Positions 1 through 7,967 of a DNA stretch of 41,350 nt are shown piece after piece; position 1 is the first letter of the stretch, and each line of letters starts with the position of its first letter. Origin of the DNA: Asaia bogorensis (GTDB lineage: Bacteria; Pseudomonadota; Alphaproteobacteria; CACIAM-22H2); contig CAMDLT010000036.1 in assembly GCA_945901855.1 (NCBI GenBank), forward strand, positions 1 through 41,350, read 5' to 3'. Position numbers and translations under genes: made by a program. The notes below the pieces were generated by a model. That model worked only from the letters and a program-made list of their open reading frames with translations, made no database searches and was not told the DNA's origin.

Positions 1-666
1 CGTGCCCGCGAGGTTGGCGACGAACCGCTGCTGCTGGCGGACGCGGCGCACGTCTATATCGCGCGCGATCGCAAGGCGGGTGCGGAATTGGCGCTGGCGG
101 CGGGCGCCGACATTCTGGTCATGGATGACGGGTTCCAAAATCCATCGATCGAAAAGACGTTTTCGTTTGTTGTGGTTGATGGCGCGGCAGGCTTCGGCAA
201 TCGGCGCGTTTTTCCGGCCGGGCCCTTGCGCGAGCCGGTCGCGGCAGGATTTGCGCGCGCCAACGCCCTCGTGACCGTGGGGGGCGACCTGCAGGCGGCC
301 GCGTTCGGCTTTGCCGGTCCCGTTTTGCGCGCCGATCTGGTGCCACTTGCGGACAATTGGGCGGGCGTGCCGGTCGTGGCGTTTGCGGGCATCGGCCGTC
401 CCGAAAAATTTTTCGACACGGTTCTGCAGTTGGGTGCTGCCGTGCGCGGGACCTATGCGTTTGACGACCATCACGCCTATTCGCGCCGCCAGATCGAGCG
501 GTTGCTGGCGATCGCAGCGGCGAATAATGCGCTGCTGGTGACGACCGAAAAGGATGCGGTGCGCCTGCCGGTCGATCTTGCGTCAAGCATCAGGACAATC
601 CCGGTCGAGCTGCGCTTCGCCGATCCTGCTTTGCTGGCGGCGACTCTCGCACGGGGATTGGCGTGA
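1..666 (+). CDS. lpxK: Tetraacyldisaccharide 4'-kinase, 3' part (5' end outside window)
   Basis: LpxK phosphorylates the 4' position of the lipid A disaccharide precursor at the inner face of the cytoplasmic membrane. The reading frame is open from base 1 (first codon CGT) to a TGA at 664-666, giving 221 residues. The family is usually about 330 residues, so roughly the N-terminal third with the P-loop lies outside. The family signature MDDGFQNPSI is visible near residues 41-50, followed by VFPAGPLREP. The distal DDHHAYS segment also fits LpxK. The stop overlaps the GTG start of the acyltransferase gene by four bases (GTGA), so the two lipid A genes are probably translationally coupled. Identification is from remembered family motifs and is firm. 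Confidence 0.93.
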   Translation, partial: RAREVGDEPLLLADAAHVYIARDRKAGAELALAAGADILVMDDGFQNPSIEKTFSFVVVDGAAGFGNRRVFPAGPLREPVAAGFARANALVTVGGDLQAAAFGFAGPVLRADLVPLADNWAGVPVVAFAGIGRPEKFFDTVLQLGAAVRGTYAFDDHHAYSRRQIERLLAIAAANNALLVTTEKDAVRLPVDLASSIRTIPVELRFADPALLAATLARGLA

Positions 667-1553
667 AGTTCGTCGCGCGCCTGCGCCATGCCATCGAGGC
701 GCTGTTCGTTGTGGGCAGCTACCGGCTGCTCGGGCTGCTGCCGGTCGATGTCGCGTCGAATATCGGGGGGGCGGTTGCGCGCACGTTGGGGCCTTTGTTG
801 CCGCTCACGCGCCGCGCAAGGCGCAATCTCGAACGGTTTTTGCCCGAGCTTGGCAAAGCGGGCATCGAAGCCGCGATCGTCGAGATGTGGGACAATCTGG
901 GGCGCACGGCGGCCGAGTATCCGCATCTCAAAAACTTCCGCATCGACGGGCCCGACGCGCGCGTGGAAGCGAGCGGCGCCGAGCATATACGCGCCGCCGA
1001 AGCCGCCGGTCGGCCGATCATTTTTTATGCGGGCCACTTCGCCAACTGGGAAATGGGCACGGTCGCGGCGGCGGGTTTCGGCGTGCCTGTGTATCTCGTC
1101 TATCGCGAGGCCAACAACCGCCACGTCGAAACGCTGTTTCGCGAGGGGCGCGGCGGCATTGCAGGCGGCTTGATTCCCAAGGGCAAACGCGGCGCCAAAC
1201 TGGCGATCGAAGCGCTGAAGGCCGGCAAGGCGCTCGGCATGCTGCTCGACCAGAAAATGAACGACGGTGTGGCCGTGCCGTTTTTCGGCGTGCCGGCGAT
1301 GACGGCGCCGGCGGCCGCGGCCCTTGCCTTGCGCTACAATTGCGCGCTGTTGCCGGTGCAGATCGAACGGTTGGGACGGCACGCGCGCTTTCGCGTGAAT
1401 GTGGGGGCGGCGCTGGATTTTGCGGCGTTTGCGGGCGATGCCAGCGCCAAACAGATGCAAATTCTAGCCGCCATCAACGCGGATTTGGAGCGTTGGATCC
1501 GCAAGCATCCCGGCCAGTGGCTGTGGCTGCACCGCCGCTGGCCGGAAGCTTGA
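663..1553 (+). CDS. lpxL: Lipid A biosynthesis lauroyl (lysophospholipid) acyltransferase
   Basis: This 296-residue protein belongs to the LpxL/HtrB/MsbB acyltransferase family that adds secondary acyl chains to Kdo-lipid A on the inner membrane. A hydrophobic N-terminal stretch (about residues 11-30) is the expected membrane anchor. The catalytic HX4E motif is seen as GHFANWEM (His125, Glu130). A second family block, LDQKMNDGVAVPFFG, lies near residues 194-208. The start is a GTG at 663 overlapping the lpxK stop; a start further inside would lose the anchor. The choice of symbol lpxL rather than lpxM or htrB is by family only, since acyl-chain preference cannot be read from sequence. Confidence 0.88.
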   Translation: MKFVARLRHAIEALFVVGSYRLLGLLPVDVASNIGGAVARTLGPLLPLTRRARRNLERFLPELGKAGIEAAIVEMWDNLGRTAAEYPHLKNFRIDGPDARVEASGAEHIRAAEAAGRPIIFYAGHFANWEMGTVAAAGFGVPVYLVYREANNRHVETLFREGRGGIAGGLIPKGKRGAKLAIEALKAGKALGMLLDQKMNDGVAVPFFGVPAMTAPAAAALALRYNCALLPVQIERLGRHARFRVNVGAALDFAAFAGDASAKQMQILAAINADLERWIRKHPGQWLWLHRRWPEA

Positions 1554-1556
1554 GCG

Positions 1557-2027
1557 TTACGTCGCGTCCGCAGCGACCGCCATTTTGACGATCTTGTCGG
1601 GCGACTTGGGCGGCTCGCCCTTGGCGATGCGGTCGACATGGTCCATGCCGTCGGTCACTTCGCCCCACACCGTGTACTGGTTGTTGAGGAAGTGGCCGTC
1701 ATCCAGCATGATGAAGAACTGGCTGTCGGCCGAGTTCGGATTTTGCGAGCGCGCTGCGCCGACCACGCCGCGATCGAACGGCGCCTTGGAAAACTCGGCC
1801 CGCAGGTTGCCCTTTTTGGAACCGCCCATGCCGGTTCCTGTGGGATCGCCCGTTTGCGCCATGAAATCGTCGATCACGCGGTGGAACACGATGCCGTCGT
1901 AAAACCCTTCGCGCGCCAATTCGCGGATGCGCGCGCAATGGCCGGGCGCCAGGTCTGGGCGCAGCTTGATCGTTACGCGCCCCCATTCGAGATCGAGATA
2001 CACGGTGTCTTCGAGGTCGGCCGTCAT
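1557..2027 (-). CDS. ppiB: Cytoplasmic cyclophilin-type peptidyl-prolyl cis-trans isomerase
   Basis: Cyclophilins catalyse cis-trans isomerisation of proline peptide bonds during folding. The 156-residue protein is a single cyclophilin domain with the catalytic-arginine motif FHRVIDDFMAQTGDPTGTG and the block FFIMLDDG. There is no signal peptide, so the protein is expected in the cytoplasm. It is the second gene of a tandem pair: a related but exported cyclophilin lies just upstream in the same direction with a 34-base gap. The 3' end faces the lauroyl acyltransferase gene, with three bases between the two stop codons. The ATG at 2027 is the only sensible start for the domain. Confidence 0.93.
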   Translation of the reverse strand: MTADLEDTVYLDLEWGRVTIKLRPDLAPGHCARIRELAREGFYDGIVFHRVIDDFMAQTGDPTGTGMGGSKKGNLRAEFSKAPFDRGVVGAARSQNPNSADSQFFIMLDDGHFLNNQYTVWGEVTDGMDHVDRIAKGEPPKSPDKIVKMAVAADAT

Positions 2028-2061
2028 GCGCGCAATCCTTTTTCTGGTTCGTTATGTGGCG

Positions 2062-2601
2062 TCAGTTCGCGGCGTCGGCGGCAACTTGCACGCGGACCAT
2101 GCGGTCGGGGCGCGTCGGCGGTTCGCCGCGCCGGATGCGGTCGACAAATTCCATGCCCGACACGACTTGGCCCCAGACTGTGTATTGGCCGTCGAGGCTG
2201 GCGCCGCGCGCGAACATGATAAAAAACTGGCTGTCGGCCGAATTGGGGTTTTGCGAACGTGCAGCACCGACGACGCCGCGCTCGAACGGCAAACGGCTGA
2301 ACTCGGCCGCAACGTTGCCGCGTCCCGAGCCGCCGCGTCCCGTGCCCGTCGGATCGCCGGTCTGCGCCATGAAACCTTCGATCACGCGGTGGAACACTTG
2401 GCCGTCGTAGAATTTGGCGCGCGCCAGTTCCTTGACGCGTTCGACATGGCGCGGCGCGATGTCGGGCCGCAGACGGATCACGACGCGCCCGTATTCCAGG
2501 TCGATGAACAGCGTGTTCTCGCGGTCGAGGGCCGGTTGCGCGTTCGCGGGCGCGAAGGCAAACACGGCCAGGGCAATCAGCAAGAAACGAAACATGCGCA
2601 T
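2062..2601 (-). CDS. Exported cyclophilin-type peptidyl-prolyl cis-trans isomerase
   Basis: This is a second cyclophilin with the same motifs as its neighbour (FHRVIEGFMAQTGDP, SQFFIMFARG) but with a cleavable signal peptide: the start MRMFRFLLIALAVFAF runs into APANAQ, a good signal peptidase I site. It should act on envelope proteins in the periplasm. I start it at the ATG at 2601 (179 residues) because this puts the signal peptide at the very N terminus; an upstream in-frame ATG at 2667 would add 22 residues ahead of it and is unlikely. No convincing Shine-Dalgarno was seen. The pair probably arose by duplication, with one copy gaining or losing export. Confidence 0.9.
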   Translation of the reverse strand: MRMFRFLLIALAVFAFAPANAQPALDRENTLFIDLEYGRVVIRLRPDIAPRHVERVKELARAKFYDGQVFHRVIEGFMAQTGDPTGTGRGGSGRGNVAAEFSRLPFERGVVGAARSQNPNSADSQFFIMFARGASLDGQYTVWGQVVSGMEFVDRIRRGEPPTRPDRMVRVQVAADAAN

Positions 2602-2670
2602 GGCGAAAAACCGTCTTCGAGGGACAAAAAGCGGCGCGATTATCGCGGCATGGCGTCCGGCGTTCAAGTG

Positions 2671-3459
2671 CTAAGCGGCGCGGATCGTCGGATGGGTTCC
2701 GCACAGCGCGCAATCGGGATCGCGCGGCACGGCAATCTTGCGGAACTCGGTTTCGAGCGCGTCGTAGATCAAAAGCGAGCCCGCGAGACTTGCCCCGAGC
2801 CCCAGCAGCTCCTTGAGCGTCTCGGTCGCCTGCAAGGTGCCGATAACGCCCGCAACCGAGCCGAGGATGCCGGCCTCCTCGCAGCGCGGGATAAGGTCGG
2901 CGGGCGGGCGTTTGGGGAACAGGCAGCGATAGCAGGACGATTCCCCCGCATGCGCCTTGTAGGTCGAAAGCTGGCCTTCGAAGCGCAGCAGTGCGCCTGC
3001 GACCAGCGTCTTTTTGGCGAAGTAGCACGCGTCATGGAGCAGATAGCGCGTCCCGAAATTGTCCGACCCGTCGACGATCAGATCGTAGGCGGCGACGAGC
3101 GCGGCCACGTTCGAGCGATCGAGTTTTGTTTCGTGCGTCTCGATGCGAATGGCCGGATCGAGGCGCGCCAAGGTTTTTGCCGCACTTGCGACCTTCGCCT
3201 CGCCGACATTCGCGTGGCCGTGCAGGACCTGGCGCTGCAGGTTCGTGACATCGACCGTGTCGAAATCGACGAGCCCCAGCGTGCCCACGCCCGCCGCCGC
3301 CAGATACAGGGCGACCGGCGAGCCAAGCCCGCCCGCGCCCACGATCAGCACGCGGCTGGCGAGCAGCTTGGCTTGGCCCGCCTCACCGACCTCGTCGAGG
3401 ATCAGGTGGCGCGCATAGCGCGCGAACTGCGCATCGCTGAGCTCCGGCCCCCCGGCCAT
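2671..3459 (-). CDS. moeB: HesA/MoeB/ThiF-family adenylyltransferase (molybdopterin-synthase adenylyltransferase)
   Basis: MoeB-type E1-like enzymes adenylate the C-terminal glycine of a small sulfur carrier (MoaD for molybdopterin, ThiS for thiamine). The 262-residue protein has the nucleotide-binding loop GAGGLGSP (residues 41-48), the conserved block VTNLQRQVLH (71-80) and the catalytic aspartate region IVDGSDNFGTR. Zinc ligands are present as C176-x2-C179 and C250-x2-C253. Cys193 in RCEEAGILG matches the conserved cysteine of the family. The gene is the last of a minus-strand run and starts four bases after the Rrf2 regulator stop. Substrate (MoaD versus ThiS) cannot be decided here because no partner gene is in the window. 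Confidence 0.85.
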   Translation of the reverse strand: MAGGPELSDAQFARYARHLILDEVGEAGQAKLLASRVLIVGAGGLGSPVALYLAAAGVGTLGLVDFDTVDVTNLQRQVLHGHANVGEAKVASAAKTLARLDPAIRIETHETKLDRSNVAALVAAYDLIVDGSDNFGTRYLLHDACYFAKKTLVAGALLRFEGQLSTYKAHAGESSCYRCLFPKRPPADLIPRCEEAGILGSVAGVIGTLQATETLKELLGLGASLAGSLLIYDALETEFRKIAVPRDPDCALCGTHPTIRAA

Positions 3460-3463
3460 CCCG

Positions 3464-3895
3464 CTACGACTCGAGCTCGACGCCGACCGTCTTGGCGCGA
3501 CCGATCAGCTCGGCCAAGGTCAGCGCTTCGAGGGCGGCAATCTGGCGCGTTTGCAGTTCTTGCCAGATCGGCCTTACGATCTTGTGGCCCAGCGCCGAGG
3601 CCGGCGCGCCGATCAAGGGGTCGGGGGTGGCTTCGATCGTGCGCACGATACGCACGATATCGGCAACCGAAATGGCTGTCGGCTCCTTGGCCAGACGATA
3701 ACCGCCTTTTGGACCGCGTTGGCCAATCAGCATGCCGTCGCGCACAAGGGCTTGCAGCACCTGTTCCAGATAGCGCTTCGGGATGCCTTGGCGGCGCGTG
3801 ATTGCGGCGGCCTGCACGGGCCGCGCTTTGGCGTTGTATGCGATGTCGAGAACGGCTTCGAGACCGAACAGAAGTTTTTTGGTGAGGCGCAGCAT
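3464..3895 (-). CDS. Rrf2-family transcriptional regulator lacking cysteines
   Basis: The 143-residue protein is an Rrf2-type winged-helix regulator: LTKKLLFGLEAVLDIAY at the start, the recognition helix region IPKRYLEQVLQAL and the wing GQRGPKGGYRL are typical. IscR, NsrR and RirA use three cysteines in the second half to hold an Fe-S cluster; this protein has no cysteine at all, so it cannot bind a cluster that way and may be of the CymR kind that senses through a partner protein. The start at 3895 is preceded by AGGACT. An extension to 3940 is possible but adds a poor N terminus. It sits between dut and moeB in a tight run, so it may control that run or sulfur-related genes. Confidence 0.85.
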   Translation of the reverse strand: MLRLTKKLLFGLEAVLDIAYNAKARPVQAAAITRRQGIPKRYLEQVLQALVRDGMLIGQRGPKGGYRLAKEPTAISVADIVRIVRTIEATPDPLIGAPASALGHKIVRPIWQELQTRQIAALEALTLAELIGRAKTVGVELES

Positions 3896-3905
3896 GGGGG
3901 GAGTC

Positions 3906-4355
3906 CTATTCGCCTGTCGAGCCGAAACCGCCTTCGGCACGCGTTGTGGGGGGAAGTTCGGCGCATTCGATCCAATGCGCTTGCGCGACGCGGGCGATCA
4001 CCAGTTGGGCGATGCGCATGCCGCGTTCCAGGCGAAAGACGGTTTCGCCGTGATTGATGAGAACGACACCGACTTCGCCGCGGTAATCCGCATCGATGGT
4101 GCCGGGGGCGTTCAAAACTGTAATGCCGTGTTTGAGCGCAAGGCCCGAGCGCGGCCGAACCTGGGCTTCGAAGCCCGGCGGCAGGGCAATCGCGATGCCG
4201 CTTGGAACAAGCCGAAATTGGCGGGGTGCCAGATCGATCGGCGCGTCGATCGCCGCAAGCAAATCGAGCCCTGCGGCACCGCTTGTTGCGTACGCTGGCA
4301 GGTCCAGGCCATTGCCATGCGCCAGTCGCCGGATCGAGATCGACACCCGTTCCAT
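3906..4355 (-). CDS. dut: Deoxyuridine 5'-triphosphate nucleotidohydrolase
   Basis: dUTPase hydrolyses dUTP to dUMP and pyrophosphate, keeping uracil out of DNA and supplying dUMP for thymidylate synthesis. The 149-residue length is typical for the trimeric enzyme. The five motifs are present: AAGLDLLA near residue 27, [10 protein letters not shown] (68-77), [13 protein letters not shown] (85-97) with the catalytic Asp, and the C-terminal arm [10 protein letters not shown] (139-148). The ATG at 4355 follows the coaBC stop by two bases, the same dut-coaBC pairing seen in many proteobacteria. The next gene downstream, the Rrf2 regulator, begins 10 bases past the stop. Confidence 0.95.
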   Translation of the reverse strand: MERVSISIRRLAHGNGLDLPAYATSGAAGLDLLAAIDAPIDLAPRQFRLVPSGIAIALPPGFEAQVRPRSGLALKHGITVLNAPGTIDADYRGEVGVVLINHGETVFRLERGMRIAQLVIARVAQAHWIECAELPPTTRAEGGFGSTGE

Positions 4356-4357
4356 CG

Positions 4358-5557
4358 TTACGCCAAAGCTTCTGCAATGCGCCGGGCAAGCCGGTGGGCG
4401 ATTTGCGTCTTGGCCATCGCGGGCCAAGATTCGGTGCCAGCGGCATCCAGGATATGCACGATGTTGGCATCGCCCCCAAAAACATCGGTTCCGACGGAAA
4501 CGTCGTTGGCGACGATCCAGTCGCAGCCTTTGCGCAGGCGCTTTGCGCTCGCATGCGCCAGCAGATTTTCGGTTTCGGCGGCAAAGCCGACGACCAGGCG
4601 CGGGCGCGTTTGGTGGCGCGCAAGCGTCGCCAGAATGTCGGGGTTCTCCGCCAGTCGAAGGGTCGGCGGCCCGGCGCCGTCCTTTTTGAGTTTTTCGGCG
4701 CCCGCCTGTGTCGGCCGCCAATCGGCGACCGCCGCCGCGCACACCGCAATGTCGGTCGGCAGGGCCACGAGCGATGCCGCCAGCATTTCTTGCGCGGTTT
4801 CAATATGCACGACGCGGCAGCCAGGCGGATCGGCCAGGCGCGTGGGGCCGCTGATCAACGTCGTCTCGGCGCCCAACGCCGCAAGCGCCGCCGCGATCGC
4901 GTGACCCTGTTTGCCCGACGAGCGGTTGGCGATGTAGCGCACGGGGTCGATCGGCTCGAAGGTGGGGCCGCTTGTCACCAGTGCGCGCTTGCCCGCGAGC
5001 GGCGATTCGATCCCCAAGCGCTTTTCGATGGCCACCAGCAGGGCGGTCGGCTCGCTCATACGTCCAAGGCCGATTTCGCCTTCGGCCAGTTCGCCCGATT
5101 CCGGCCCCACAATGGCGATGCCGCGCGCGGCCAACGCTGCCATGTTGGTTTTCGTCGCCGCGTTGCCCCACATGACATGGTTCATCGCGGGCGCGACCAG
5201 GATCGGCTTGTCGGTGGCCAGCAGCACCGTACTGGCCAAATCGTTGGCAAGGCCGAGCGCCATCTTGGCCAGCAAATCTGCGGTCGCGGGGGCAACCACG
5301 ACCAGATCGCAGTCGCGCGCCAAACGGATATGGCCGATCTCGTGCTCGGCGGTCAGGTCGAAAAGATCGTCATAGACGCGCTCACGCGACAAAGTGCCGA
5401 CCGACAAGGGGGTCACGAATTGTTTGGCCGCCGCTGTCATCACGCAGCGTACCGACGCCTTCGCCTCGCGCAGCCGACGGATCAGCTCCAAGCATTTGTA
5501 GGCGGCAATCCCTCCGCCAATGACGATCAAAATGCGTTTTCCAACGAGCATGTCCAT
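4358..5557 (-). CDS. coaBC: Bifunctional phosphopantothenoylcysteine decarboxylase / phosphopantothenate-cysteine ligase
   Basis: CoaBC makes 4'-phosphopantetheine precursors for coenzyme A in two steps. The N-terminal flavoprotein domain (about residues 1-180) has the catalytic His76 (GHIRLA) and the substrate motif PAMNHVMW (123-130). The C-terminal CTP-dependent ligase domain begins near residue 188 with [11 protein letters not shown] and [11 protein letters not shown]. In the active-site flap the E. coli residue Cys158 (in ACG) is replaced by Glu159 in [14 protein letters not shown] recall other alphaproteobacteria with a similar AE pattern. Total length of 399 residues is normal. A perfect inverted repeat overlaps the start codon. 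The gene lies 61 bases downstream of ubiB and two bases before dut. Confidence 0.95.
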   Translation of the reverse strand: MDMLVGKRILIVIGGGIAAYKCLELIRRLREAKASVRCVMTAAAKQFVTPLSVGTLSRERVYDDLFDLTAEHEIGHIRLARDCDLVVVAPATADLLAKMALGLANDLASTVLLATDKPILVAPAMNHVMWGNAATKTNMAALAARGIAIVGPESGELAEGEIGLGRMSEPTALLVAIEKRLGIESPLAGKRALVTSGPTFEPIDPVRYIANRSSGKQGHAIAAALAALGAETTLISGPTRLADPPGCRVVHIETAQEMLAASLVALPTDIAVCAAAVADWRPTQAGAEKLKKDGAGPPTLRLAENPDILATLARHQTRPRLVVGFAAETENLLAHASAKRLRKGCDWIVANDVSVGTDVFGGDANIVHILDAAGTESWPAMAKTQIAHRLARRIAEALA

Positions 5558-5581
5558 TTACCCTGTCTCTTGGGGGTAAAT
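5556..5581 (-). promoter_or_regulatory. Inverted repeat overlapping the coaBC start codon
   Basis: Eight-base arms ATTTACCC (5556-5563) and GGGTAAAT (5574-5581) are perfect complements separated by ten bases. On the coaBC transcript the right-hand arm contains the ribosome-binding GGG and the AU of the start codon, so a hairpin here could block initiation. An operator for a dimeric repressor is an equally possible reading. No downstream U-run exists, so it is not a terminator. Confidence 0.45.
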
Positions 5582-5618
5582 TTATCGAGGTACTACACAA
5601 GACGCAACAGGGAATCGT

Positions 5619-7157
5619 TTAAGCCCAGGCCCAAGCAAGAGCGAGGCCCATCGCCAGCCCTGCGACGACCCAAGGCCAGCGCCAGGGTTGGCGGTTGGCG
5701 CCAAAGGCGGCCAGCGTATCGGGATGCAAACGCACCCCGCCGCCTGCGATCTGGGCTGCCGCGCGGTCGAGATTGGCGATGAGTGCCGGTAAATCTTCGA
5801 GGCGGGCCAGCAACGCTTCGCTGCCAAACCCGATGCGTGCCAAGGGCCCGCGATTGGCGAGCATCCATTCTTCGATCAACGGGCGCGCGAGCGTCCACAT
5901 GTTGATATGCGGGTCAAGCTTGCGGCCCACGCCCTCGCATACCAGCATGCTTTTTTGCAGCAGCAGCAATTGCGGCTGGGTTTCCATCTGGAACTGTTCG
6001 GTTACTTCGAACAATTGGGCGAGCAGGCGGGCGAGCGAGATTTGCTCGAGCGGCAGGCCCAAAATCGGCTCGGCGATGGCGCGTGCGGCTTGGGCAAAGG
6101 CGCCCACATCCTGCGAGGGCGGCACGAAGCCCGCGCGAAAATGCACCTCGGCGACTTGGCGGTAATTCTGGTTGAGGAAGCCGGCCAACATGTCGGCCAG
6201 CAGGATGCGCGTGGGCCGGTCGATGCGTCCCATGATGCCGAAATCGACAGCGACCAACGTGCCGTCGGCAGCGACGAACATGTTGCCCGGATGCATGTCG
6301 GCGTGAAAAAAGCCGTCGCGAAAGACTTGGCGGAAAAATGCGCGCGCAGCCTTGGCGACGATGGCTTGCGGATCGTGGCCCGCATCGACCAGGCGTGCGC
6401 GTTCGCCGATCGGGATGCCGATCACGCGCTCGGTCGTCAGCACGCGTTTGGCGGTGCGCGTCCAGTCGACTTTCGGCACGCGGAATTCGGCATCGCCCGC
6501 GAAATTTTGCGCAAGCTCGTCGCACGCCGCCGCTTCCAGGCGAAGGTCCATTTCAAGCCGCACGGTCTGCGCCAGCGTTTCGACGACCGCTTGCGGTTTC
6601 AAACGGCGCGTCGCGGCGACGAAGCGTTCGACAAGTGCGGCCAGCCACGCGAGCAGATCGACGTCGCGCGCGAAGGCTGCCTCGACGCCGGGGCGCAAAA
6701 TTTTCACCGCCACATCGCGTCCGTCGAGCGTGGTCGCAAAATGGACCTGGGCGATCGACGCCGCCGCCACGGCGGTTTCCTCGATCGCGGTGTAAAGCTC
6801 GTCCAGCGGCCGAGCGAATGCCTGTTCGATCGTCGCGCGCACATGGGCAAACTCGAACGGCGTCACGTTGTCTTGGAGATCGGTAAGGTCGCTTGCCACC
6901 GCCTCGCCGACCAAATCGGCGCGCGTCGACAAGACTTGCCCAAGCTTGACGAAGCCCGGCCCCAATTCGGTCAAGGCCAGCGCCAAGCGTTGGCCCGGCC
7001 GTTCGGGCAAATCGCGGCGTCGGATTTTGGCCGCAATGCGCGCCGCCAGCGGCGACAGTCGCGGCAAGCCCAGCGCTTCGAACGCATCGTAGGCGACCAG
7101 CGTGCGTGCGATCTTCGCCATGCGTACCAGCCGAAACGGCAGCCGCCAGCCGATCAC
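5619..7157 (-). CDS. ubiB: UbiB/ABC1/ADCK-type kinase-like protein for ubiquinone biosynthesis
   Basis: UbiB is an atypical kinase/ATPase needed for ubiquinone (coenzyme Q) production and is anchored in the inner membrane. The 512-residue protein shows the KxGQ motif KLGQVLSTRADL (residues 71-82), the alanine-rich loop AAASIAQVH (131-139), Lys152 in VAVKILRPG, HADMHPGN (285-292) and VDFGIMG (304-310). A C-terminal membrane segment of about 20 residues ends the protein. I choose the GTG at 7157, which overlaps the ubiE TGA as GTGA and restores the usual N terminus; the first ATG is at 7121. The overlap points to translational coupling with ubiE. Confidence 0.93.
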   Translation of the reverse strand: MIGWRLPFRLVRMAKIARTLVAYDAFEALGLPRLSPLAARIAAKIRRRDLPERPGQRLALALTELGPGFVKLGQVLSTRADLVGEAVASDLTDLQDNVTPFEFAHVRATIEQAFARPLDELYTAIEETAVAAASIAQVHFATTLDGRDVAVKILRPGVEAAFARDVDLLAWLAALVERFVAATRRLKPQAVVETLAQTVRLEMDLRLEAAACDELAQNFAGDAEFRVPKVDWTRTAKRVLTTERVIGIPIGERARLVDAGHDPQAIVAKAARAFFRQVFRDGFFHADMHPGNMFVAADGTLVAVDFGIMGRIDRPTRILLADMLAGFLNQNYRQVAEVHFRAGFVPPSQDVGAFAQAARAIAEPILGLPLEQISLARLLAQLFEVTEQFQMETQPQLLLLQKSMLVCEGVGRKLDPHINMWTLARPLIEEWMLANRGPLARIGFGSEALLARLEDLPALIANLDRAAAQIAGGGVRLHPDTLAAFGANRQPWRWPWVVAGLAMGLALAWAWA

Positions 7158-7900
7158 GTGCGCCAGCCCCAATGGATGGCGGCAATGCCGCCCGACAAAT
7201 TGCGATAGCCCGCGCGCCCGAACCCGGCCGTCTGCATCATGTCGCGGAGTTTTTCTTGCGGCGGGAAGCGGCGGATGCTTTCGGCAAGATAGCGGTAGGA
7301 CGAGGCGTCGCCCGCAATCCACTGGCCCAGTCGCGGCAGCATCTGGAAGGAATAGACGTCGTAGAGCCGGTCGAGCACGGGTACGGCAACTTGGCTGAAT
7401 TCCAGACAGAAAAATCGGCCGCCCGGTTTGAGCACGCGACGGATTTCGCCAAGCGCCTTGGCGGGCTCGGTGACATTGCGCAGGCCGAAGGCGATCGTGA
7501 CGCCGTCCATTGCAGCGGCGGGGAACGGCAAGGCCTGCGCGTCGCCCGTGACCCACGCAGGGCCTGCCAAAATGCCGCGATCGGCGGCGCGCTTGCGGCC
7601 CTGGCGCAGCATTTGTTCGTTGTAGTCGCATACTGCGACGGTTGCGCCGGCTTCGCCCAATGCAAACGCGATGTCGCCCGTGCCGCCCGCAAGATCGAGA
7701 AACGCTTCGCCCGCACGCGGGGCGACTTGGTGCACAAACGCCTTCTTCCACAGCCGGTGGACGCCGAGCGACATGACGTCGTTCATCAGATCGTAGGATC
7801 CCGCGACAGAATCGAACACGTCGCGCACCAAACCCGCCTTGGCGGTTTTGGGCACGTCGCGGAAGCCAAAATGGGTGGTTTCGTCGGACGAGCTGGCCAT
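7154..7900 (-). CDS. ubiE: Demethylmenaquinone/ubiquinone C-methyltransferase
   Basis: UbiE is an S-adenosylmethionine-dependent C-methyltransferase of ubiquinone synthesis (and menaquinone where present). The 248-residue protein begins with the family start THFGFRDVPKTAK and the region VFDSVAGSYDLMNDVMSLG. The SAM-binding motif LDLAGGTGDIAFA is at residues 68-80, and IAFGLRNVTE and LKPGGRFFCLEFS follow as expected. The ATG at 7900 is 67 bases from the divergent mutM start, so this gap holds both promoters. It heads the minus-strand run ubiE-ubiB-coaBC-dut-Rrf2-moeB. Nothing unusual was seen in the sequence. Confidence 0.95.
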   Translation of the reverse strand: MASSSDETTHFGFRDVPKTAKAGLVRDVFDSVAGSYDLMNDVMSLGVHRLWKKAFVHQVAPRAGEAFLDLAGGTGDIAFALGEAGATVAVCDYNEQMLRQGRKRAADRGILAGPAWVTGDAQALPFPAAAMDGVTIAFGLRNVTEPAKALGEIRRVLKPGGRFFCLEFSQVAVPVLDRLYDVYSFQMLPRLGQWIAGDASSYRYLAESIRRFPPQEKLRDMMQTAGFGRAGYRNLSGGIAAIHWGWRT

Positions 7901-7967
7901 TGTCGGCGCGCACCATAGCGCGCGACGCTGGAAATTGGGAGCGAAGTTGGGGCAGGGTGTTCGGGTC

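Noticed and set aside
1927..3801. A 624-codon plus-strand frame opposite the cyclophilin and moeB genes
   Set aside because: It is antisense to three well-identified genes and has no domain.
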